Assembly (NCBI GenBank): GCA_004524425.1
Contig: SDNN01000088.1
Span: 1-10,797 of the forward strand
From: Promethearchaeota archaeon
GTDB taxonomy: Archaea > Asgardarchaeota > Lokiarchaeia > Sigynarchaeales > SOKP01
Direction: 5' to 3'
DNA: 10,797 nt
Positions 6,633-10,797 of this stretch are shown here, piece after piece; position 1 is the stretch's first letter; each line of letters opens with the position of its first letter. Both the position numbers and the translations under genes were made by a program. The notes under the pieces are model-generated. The model ran no database searches and had not been told where the DNA came from. It saw only the letters and a program-made list of their open reading frames with translations.

Positions 6633-7868
6633 ATGGATATAAATAACCTCGTGAAGATCAAAGAAGGCCTGGCTGAGATTTTCATTTACAGTTTTGATGA
6701 AAACTCAATTCCATCAAAATCTATGAATGTATTTTATAATCAAAAGATGGAACTAAATCGAGACGTGACAAATTTAGCTCTAATGGCTTACAAAAAGCTT
6801 TATAATCAATTAAAATTAATAGTAGTAGATTCCATGGCTGCATCAGGGATTAGCTCAATTAGAATGATTAAAGAATGTAAAGGAATAGGAAAAATTTTCA
6901 TAAACGATATTAACCCTGACGCTGTAGACCTCATTCACAGAAATATCAAATTGAATGATATTAATAAGGATCTCTATAACGTTGAAATATCCAGAAAAGA
7001 TGCAAATTATTTATTTTTAGAAATTGCTCAGAAAGCACGTGCTCCAACAGAAAAAATACAGACACGACCAAATGTCATTTCAATAGATCCTTTTGGAACA
7101 CCTAATATATACATTGATGCTGCTTTTAAAGCAATCCAAAAAGAGAACGCTTTAATGTGCATAACAGCTACAGATACGGCAGTCTTATTTGGAGTCCGTC
7201 CAGTAGCATGTCTCAGAAAATACATGTCCAAACCCCTTCGCACTGAATATGCAAAAGAAATTGGAGCAAGAATTTTAATCCATTTTATCTCAAAAATAGC
7301 TAATTTAAATGATCTTGGAATTTTACCAGTCCTTACTTTATATTCTAACCATTTTATTAGAGTTTTTTGCATCACCTATAAAGGTAAGAAAATAATAAAT
7401 AAGAATTTGAATAAACATGGATATTTTTTTCATTGTGGTAATTGTGGAAATCGATTCCAAGTGGATTTTAATGATTTCTCAACACCAAAAAAATGCTCAT
7501 TATGTAATAATAATAAATTAGATCTTGGGGGGCCTTTATGGATTGGCAATATTCATAATCAAGAATTTATTCAGATGATGATATTATTAAATGAGAATTT
7601 TGATTATAAAAATAATAAAAGAATCGAAAAACTTCTAAACTTTTCAGGCGAAGAAATTGATATGCCTATATCTTATTATAATATACATGAACTTAGTAAA
7701 ATTCTCAAACTTAAAATCATTCCAAAAATGAATGATATACTACAAATTATTCGTGATAAAGGATTTGATGTATCAAGGACTCATTTCGATTTTTTATCTA
7801 TTAAAACTAACATGAATATTAATCTTTTAAAAAATTGCTTAGTAGAATTTGAAAAAAAATTAAGGTGA
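6633..7868 (+). CDS. trm1: tRNA (guanine(26)-N(2))-dimethyltransferase Trm1
   Basis: Trm1 uses S-adenosylmethionine to convert G26 of many tRNAs to N2,N2-dimethylguanosine. At 411 residues it is of typical archaeal length. The N-terminal EGLAEI (11-16) and the signature VFYNQKMELNRD (33-44) are diagnostic. The Rossmann core has DSMAASGISSIR (66-77), FINDINPDAV (89-98) and NIKLND (104-109). The catalytic-site motif is IDPFGTP (151-157), followed by ITATDTAVLFG (177-187) and RKYMSKPLRTEYAKE (195-209). YSNHFIRVF (237-245) matches the conserved YS-x-H-x-x-R-V segment. A zinc ribbon follows with C268, C271, C288 and C291, then a C-terminal domain ending in a short basic tail. It is the first gene of an operon with rlmE, six bases apart, and has a good ribosome-binding site. 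The identification is secure. Confidence 0.95.
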   Translation: MDINNLVKIKEGLAEIFIYSFDENSIPSKSMNVFYNQKMELNRDVTNLALMAYKKLYNQLKLIVVDSMAASGISSIRMIKECKGIGKIFINDINPDAVDLIHRNIKLNDINKDLYNVEISRKDANYLFLEIAQKARAPTEKIQTRPNVISIDPFGTPNIYIDAAFKAIQKENALMCITATDTAVLFGVRPVACLRKYMSKPLRTEYAKEIGARILIHFISKIANLNDLGILPVLTLYSNHFIRVFCITYKGKKIINKNLNKHGYFFHCGNCGNRFQVDFNDFSTPKKCSLCNNNKLDLGGPLWIGNIHNQEFIQMMILLNENFDYKNNKRIEKLLNFSGEEIDMPISYYNIHELSKILKLKIIPKMNDILQIIRDKGFDVSRTHFDFLSIKTNMNINLLKNCLVEFEKKLR

Positions 7869-7870
7869 TT
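7863..7870 (+). promoter_or_regulatory. Shine-Dalgarno AGGTGATT of rlmE, overlapping the trm1 stop
   Basis: AGGTGATT matches the archaeal consensus closely, contains the trm1 TGA stop (7866-7868), and ends four bases before TTG 7875. It fixes the TTG start and implies translational coupling of the two methyltransferase genes. Confidence 0.75.
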
Positions 7871-7874
7871 CAGG

Positions 7875-8510
7875 TTGACAAGAAAATCTGAACTGCATAA
7901 ACGAGATACTCAATATAAAAGAGCAAAAGCAGAAGGTTACAGGGCGAGATCAGCATATAAATTGTTAGAAATTCAAAAAAAATTCAATATATTTAAAAGA
8001 GCATTTTATATCTTAGATCTTGGCAGTGCACCAGGTTCATGGTTGCAGGTTGCTAGAAAATTTGCTGAGGAAAATTTAGAAAAATATCGAGATCAGCATT
8101 ATTATAGGGACCATTTCAAGATCATGGGAATAGACTTAAAAAATATCTCTCCAATTGAAGATGTTAAGACTTTACGATTAGACCTTTGTTCTGAAAAAGT
8201 CGAGCAAGTCATTAATGACTTCTTTCCAGAAAATTTAGATTTAATTTTATCTGATGCGTCCATAAATAAAATGGGTAATGCATTTACCGATCAATTAAGA
8301 CAAGTCAAACTTTGTTATAGGATTCTAGAAATTGCTAAACATGGCTTAAAATATAAAGGCGTTTTATTAATAAAAGCCTTCCAAGGTACTGATTTTAAAA
8401 GTTTTGTTGAAAAAATTAAAGAAGGTTTTTTTCAAGTTAAAATTTATAAACCCAAGACTTCTAAAAAGCAGAGTAATGAGATTTACCTGATTGGATTAAA
8501 AAAAAAATAA
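7875..8510 (+). CDS. rlmE: FtsJ/RlmE family RNA 2'-O-methyltransferase
   Basis: RlmE methylates the 2'-hydroxyl of a uridine in the A-loop of large-subunit rRNA. The 211-residue length matches the E. coli enzyme (209). The K-D-K-E catalytic set is complete: K29 in SAYKL, D127 in SDASINKMGN, K167 in LIKAFQG and E202 in SNEIYLIG. The SAM-binding motif is LDLGSAPGSW (47-56), and RDTQYKRAKAEGYRARSAYK at 10-29 is the family N-terminus. Two oddities: the segment after motif I (about 63-83) looks longer than usual, and the conserved proline after the catalytic Asp (DxxPxxSG) is replaced by isoleucine (D127-ASI). rRNA as substrate is inferred from the family; some archaeal relatives act on tRNA. It starts at TTG 7875 and is co-transcribed with trm1. 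Its final Lys codons form an A10 run that may serve as the opposing gene's terminator. Confidence 0.88.
   Translation: MTRKSELHKRDTQYKRAKAEGYRARSAYKLLEIQKKFNIFKRAFYILDLGSAPGSWLQVARKFAEENLEKYRDQHYYRDHFKIMGIDLKNISPIEDVKTLRLDLCSEKVEQVINDFFPENLDLILSDASINKMGNAFTDQLRQVKLCYRILEIAKHGLKYKGVLLIKAFQGTDFKSFVEKIKEGFFQVKIYKPKTSKKQSNEIYLIGLKKK
8498..8507 (-). terminator. Poly-U terminator of the TFE-beta-like gene, embedded in the rlmE coding end
   Basis: Ten T on the minus strand begin nine bases past the TFE-beta-like stop (8516-8518). On the plus strand the same bases encode the terminal lysines of RlmE. The convergent genes are only five bases apart, so termination has to occur inside the neighbouring reading frame. 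Confidence 0.4.
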
Positions 8511-8515
8511 AGACT

Positions 8516-9130
8516 TCATTCTTCGAAGTTGTCTTCAATCTCATCAAAATTAACTTGATATTCCTTGCCTTCTAATGAAATATTTATCCATTCTGTCAAC
8601 CAAGGACAATGATGGGGATTAAGTTTTCCTGGATTGGTTTCATTACATTTATCGACTGCATAAGGACAAATAAAGCAGGGTTGATAACTAAACATTTCCC
8701 ATATAAAATCCTTTTTCTTTTTATTAATCTTCATGTCCTTTACTTCAACTTCATCGAATTCCTCAATAGCGCTGATCCTTTTTGTCCAGGCACTTTCAAT
8801 AAGTTCTCTCGTGATTTTTATTTTTGATTGTAAGGATAACACATCTAAAATTTCTTCTACATCTTCTCTCTTCTTATTTGTTAATTCAATAAGTTCATCA
8901 AAATATAACTCTTTTTCACGATTTATGATATTAAGTATTGCTTTTTCATCCTTCTTTAAATTTCGGCTTAAATTCTTCTTAGTTTCTTCTATCCGCTCAA
9001 TTCTTCTTTCGGCCTCTGACTTATCATCCGCAGCACCTTCTAATCGCTCTTTTACTTTGCATTTGTGCCTACTTAAATATGAAAATGACTTTCCGCAGTA
9101 TGGACAAACTTCTTTCTTTTTCTTAGCCAT
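8516..9130 (-). CDS. Zinc-finger protein with winged-helix and RPC34/TFE-beta-like Fe-S motif
   Basis: The 204-residue protein shows three parts. At the N-terminus is a compact zinc finger, CPYCGKSFSYLSRHKC (9-24), with C9, C12, H22 and C24 as likely ligands. Next is a charged, probably coiled stretch (28-60) and then a winged-helix-like segment (60-108), starting KKDEKAILNIINREK with a second helix at about 76-98. The C-terminus carries C152-x2-C155-P-x5-C162-x12-C175 followed by PWLTEWI (176-182). This matches the C-terminal cysteine motif of the RNA polymerase III subunit RPC34/RPC39, known to hold a 4Fe-4S cluster in archaeal TFE-beta, including the trailing TEWL-type sequence. TFE-beta partners TFE-alpha in opening promoters for RNA polymerase. 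The function here is inferred by that motif plus the winged helix; the N-terminal zinc finger is unusual. It starts at ATG 9130 without a Shine-Dalgarno. Confidence 0.65.
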   Translation of the reverse strand: MAKKKKEVCPYCGKSFSYLSRHKCKVKERLEGAADDKSEAERRIERIEETKKNLSRNLKKDEKAILNIINREKELYFDELIELTNKKREDVEEILDVLSLQSKIKITRELIESAWTKRISAIEEFDEVEVKDMKINKKKKDFIWEMFSYQPCFICPYAVDKCNETNPGKLNPHHCPWLTEWINISLEGKEYQVNFDEIEDNFEE

Positions 9131-9181
9131 CTTAAATTTTGAATATTTTTTTTTAGGAAAAAGTAATTTAATCCTAACTAG

Positions 9182-9194
9182 TATAATATATATT
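9182..9194 (-). promoter_or_regulatory. Candidate TATA box of the TFE-beta-like gene
   Basis: The minus strand reads AATATATATTATA, centred about 58 bases before ATG 9130, predicting a leader of roughly 30 bases. The gap 9131-9309 is a divergent promoter region shared with the RadA/RadB-like gene. Confidence 0.35.
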
Positions 9195-9276
9195 CAGTAC
9201 AAGTTTGAAAATTAATTTTTCGATTTTCTTGAAAGTTTTAACAAAACAAAAATATAGCAATTGTTAATTGAAATCT

Positions 9277-9287
9277 CATAAATATTA
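9277..9287 (+). promoter_or_regulatory. Candidate TATA box of the RadA/RadB-like gene, leaderless spacing
   Basis: CATAAATATTA is centred about 28 bases before ATG 9310, so transcription would begin at or next to the start codon. The absence of a good Shine-Dalgarno fits a leaderless mRNA. Confidence 0.4.
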
Positions 9288-9309
9288 AAGAAAAACCCTT
9301 AAGTGAAAC

Positions 9310-10104
9310 ATGGAACTGATAAATCTCTTGAAAATTGAACCAAATCAATTAATTAAAATTCAATTGATAAAGGATCAATTAGAAAGAAAAAAGGAAAAAT
9401 CTGTTAAATTAGGATTAAATTCTAGAAATTTTGACAGCGTTATAGATGGAGGATTTTCTCTTAATCAAAAATATTTGATCTTTGGCGCAAATAAAACTGG
9501 AAAAACTCAGGTTTGTCATCAACTTAGTATACAAGCATCTATAAATGAAACTTTTGATAAAGTCTATTATTTCGATGCAGAAAATACCTTTAGACCAGAA
9601 AGAATAAGGGAGATAGCAATTGAAAGAAAAATTAATTTTAAAAAAATATCTAAACGCATAATAGTTTCTAAAATCATGAGCAATAACGCATTGTTATTAA
9701 AATTAAAGGAACTACAAGAAGAATTGAGCATTAATAGTAAATACTTGATATTAATCGACTCTTTAAACAACTTTTATAGGTTAGAACAAGGAAATAAAAA
9801 TCTGTCTTTTTATCAGGTTAAAAAAACATTCATAAAAATTTTAGAACAAATTGATCTGCTTCTAAATCAATTTAACCTCATTATCATTGCAACGGCCCAA
9901 GTTTATCCAAATTTCATTCAAGATAGCATTATTAACGAAATACCAGTGGGGAATCAATTTATAAATCACTTTTTCTCAGAATATTTATATTTAAATATTA
10001 AAATGGAAAGCAATTATGTTCATCTTATTAATTCCGAAAGTTTACCAGAAAAAAAGGTAAAATTTGAAATAACTAGTAAAGGAATTGAAGATTATAAACT
10101 ATAA
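9310..10104 (+). CDS. Short RadA/RadB-like recombinase paralog
   Basis: The protein has 264 residues with only about 58 residues before Walker A, too few for the full helix-hairpin-helix domain of RadA. Motifs are clearly recombinase-like. FDSVIDGGFSLNQ (41-53) corresponds to LDxLLGGG. Walker A is GANKTGKT (59-66), followed by QVCHQLSIQA as in RadA. YFDAENTFRPERIREIA (87-103) matches RadA's IDTENTFRPERI, with the catalytic Glu kept at E91. Walker B is YLILIDSLNNFYR (145-157), TAQV (195-198) replaces TNQV, and PVGNQFINH (212-220) replaces PVGGxxxxH. The loop L2 between them is short and diverged, so strand-exchange activity is doubtful. ATP binding and hydrolysis look intact. This contrasts with the other paralog at 3466-4155. 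It starts at ATG 9310, and its stop overlaps the convergent mptE stop by six bases. Confidence 0.75.
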   Translation: MELINLLKIEPNQLIKIQLIKDQLERKKEKSVKLGLNSRNFDSVIDGGFSLNQKYLIFGANKTGKTQVCHQLSIQASINETFDKVYYFDAENTFRPERIREIAIERKINFKKISKRIIVSKIMSNNALLLKLKELQEELSINSKYLILIDSLNNFYRLEQGNKNLSFYQVKKTFIKILEQIDLLLNQFNLIIIATAQVYPNFIQDSIINEIPVGNQFINHFFSEYLYLNIKMESNYVHLINSESLPEKKVKFEITSKGIEDYKL

Positions 10105-10797
10105 GTTATTTTTATTCCCAATCAATTCTTCAAACTCTTGAATTGATAAATATTTCAAATTCCCATCCAATGGCTCGGAATTTACAAAATAAATGTCATT
10201 ATTAATCCTTTCTGTGATCCACTTTATCAATTCAACTGCATATCCTAATTTTTTCACTTTCAATGGAGATCCTACTTCATCTTTACTCATATTAGGTTTA
10301 GAATATCTTCCTATAACCTTATTAAAATCCATGCCAATAAGAAATAACACGTGATAAGGTCTTAGTAAGGATCTTAAAAAAAAAATAATCCTGTCACCAT
10401 CTGTAAACCCGCCCGGATTAAGCACATCATTGTCTGGTTTAACCTGAGTGGTTCCTATTACATTCGGAAAATTGATTATCTCGTCTTTGAAATAGTCTAA
10501 TTTATCAAGATTATCACCATGAGCATGAACGATCATGAATTTTGTCTGATGAAATTCATTTTTAGTAATACCATCTAGATCGGTAAAAATTCCATCAATG
10601 GGAATTCCTTTTTCGCTCAAAAGCATTGATGCTCCATCTGCCGCAAGATTGAAACTAATTTTGAAAATTCGTTTATTCAATTTATCTTGAAGCTTATTAA
10701 CGGTTTCCACTAATGAGGGACCACATCCATAAATTAGAATAATTTTCTTTTCTTCTAGCTTTCTATTAAAACAACGCAGAACATCCTCAACATTCCA
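10099..10797 (-). CDS. mptE: 6-hydroxymethyl-7,8-dihydropterin pyrophosphokinase MptE-like (DUF115), N-terminus cut by window edge
   Basis: MptE transfers pyrophosphate from ATP to 6-hydroxymethyl-7,8-dihydropterin, a step toward tetrahydromethanopterin or folate-type cofactors in archaea. A GTG at 10710 could be taken as start, but the frame stays open to the right edge and encodes the family's expected nucleotide/pterin-site segment KIILIYGCGPSL, so the true start lies beyond the window. Counting from the edge, 232 residues are visible. Motifs are GCGPSL (24-29), AADGA (53-57), FTDLDG (71-76), HAHGDN (91-96), GTTQ (115-118), GGFTDGDR (129-136) and LIGMDF (153-158), all DUF115 hallmarks. Perhaps 10-20 residues are missing. 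Its 3' end overlaps the convergent RadA/RadB-like gene by six bases. It suggests a methanopterin-using archaeon. Confidence 0.88.
   Translation of the reverse strand, partial: WNVEDVLRCFNRKLEEKKIILIYGCGPSLVETVNKLQDKLNKRIFKISFNLAADGASMLLSEKGIPIDGIFTDLDGITKNEFHQTKFMIVHAHGDNLDKLDYFKDEIINFPNVIGTTQVKPDNDVLNPGGFTDGDRIIFFLRSLLRPYHVLFLIGMDFNKVIGRYSKPNMSKDEVGSPLKVKKLGYAVELIKWITERINNDIYFVNSEPLDGNLKYLSIQEFEELIGNKNNL

Noticed and set aside
7028..7375. A 115-codon open frame on the minus strand inside trm1
   Set aside because: It lies wholly within strongly conserved Trm1 coding sequence and has no recognisable motif.
8733..9215. A 160-codon open frame on the plus strand opposite the TFE-beta-like gene
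   Set aside because: Its translation is serine/phenylalanine-rich low-complexity sequence, the mirror of a Lys/Glu-rich gene; the opposite strand has clear cysteine motifs.
10708..10710. GTG as the start of mptE
   Set aside because: It would remove the conserved GCGPSL segment encoded just upstream in the same open frame, so the gene continues past the window edge.

Overview
The window is AT-rich and reads as archaeal chromosome. The informational genes set the domain: an archaeal-type Trm1 tRNA methyltransferase, an FtsJ/RlmE methyltransferase, two short RadA/RadB-like recombinases, an archaeal NusA-like protein, a protein with the RPC34/TFE-beta cysteine motif, and MptE, the archaeal pterin pyrophosphokinase. 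Archaeal TATA-like boxes and Shine-Dalgarno matches to GGAGGTGAT occur at several starts, and TTG is a common start codon. The low GC, the multi-pass acyltransferase-like paralogs and the gene mix fit an Asgard (Lokiarchaeota-like) genome, but that placement is inference; no rRNA or other decisive marker is present.

Layout. Positions 1-1766 (minus strand) hold two tandem paralogous membrane acyltransferase-like genes; the downstream one is cut by the window edge. A degenerate NusA-like KH protein (1985-2512, plus) converges on a RuvC/YqgF-like RNase H-fold protein (2557-3423, minus). That gene is divergent, across 42 bp, from a RadB-like ATPase (3466-4155, plus). A membrane protein with two RCK/TrkA domains follows (4195-5304, minus). 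Next come a class I fructose-1,6-bisphosphatase (5515-6498, plus) and a two-gene RNA methyltransferase operon, trm1-rlmE (6633-8510, plus). Convergent with rlmE is the zinc-finger/TFE-beta-like gene (8516-9130, minus). A second RadA/RadB-like ATPase (9310-10104, plus) overlaps the 3' end of mptE (10099 to beyond 10797, minus) by 6 bp.

How they work together. Only trm1-rlmE shows operon structure: the rlmE ribosome-binding site spans the trm1 stop codon. The nuclease-like/RadB-like divergent pair is the best candidate for an undescribed functional module, possibly in DNA recombination or repair. The TFE-beta-like protein with an added zinc finger and the NusA paralog with one ruined KH domain are the most interesting transcription-related genes. 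The remaining genes look like independently transcribed housekeeping genes. No tRNA, rRNA, CRISPR array, insertion sequence or phage gene was seen. No stretch longer than 300 bases lacks a gene.
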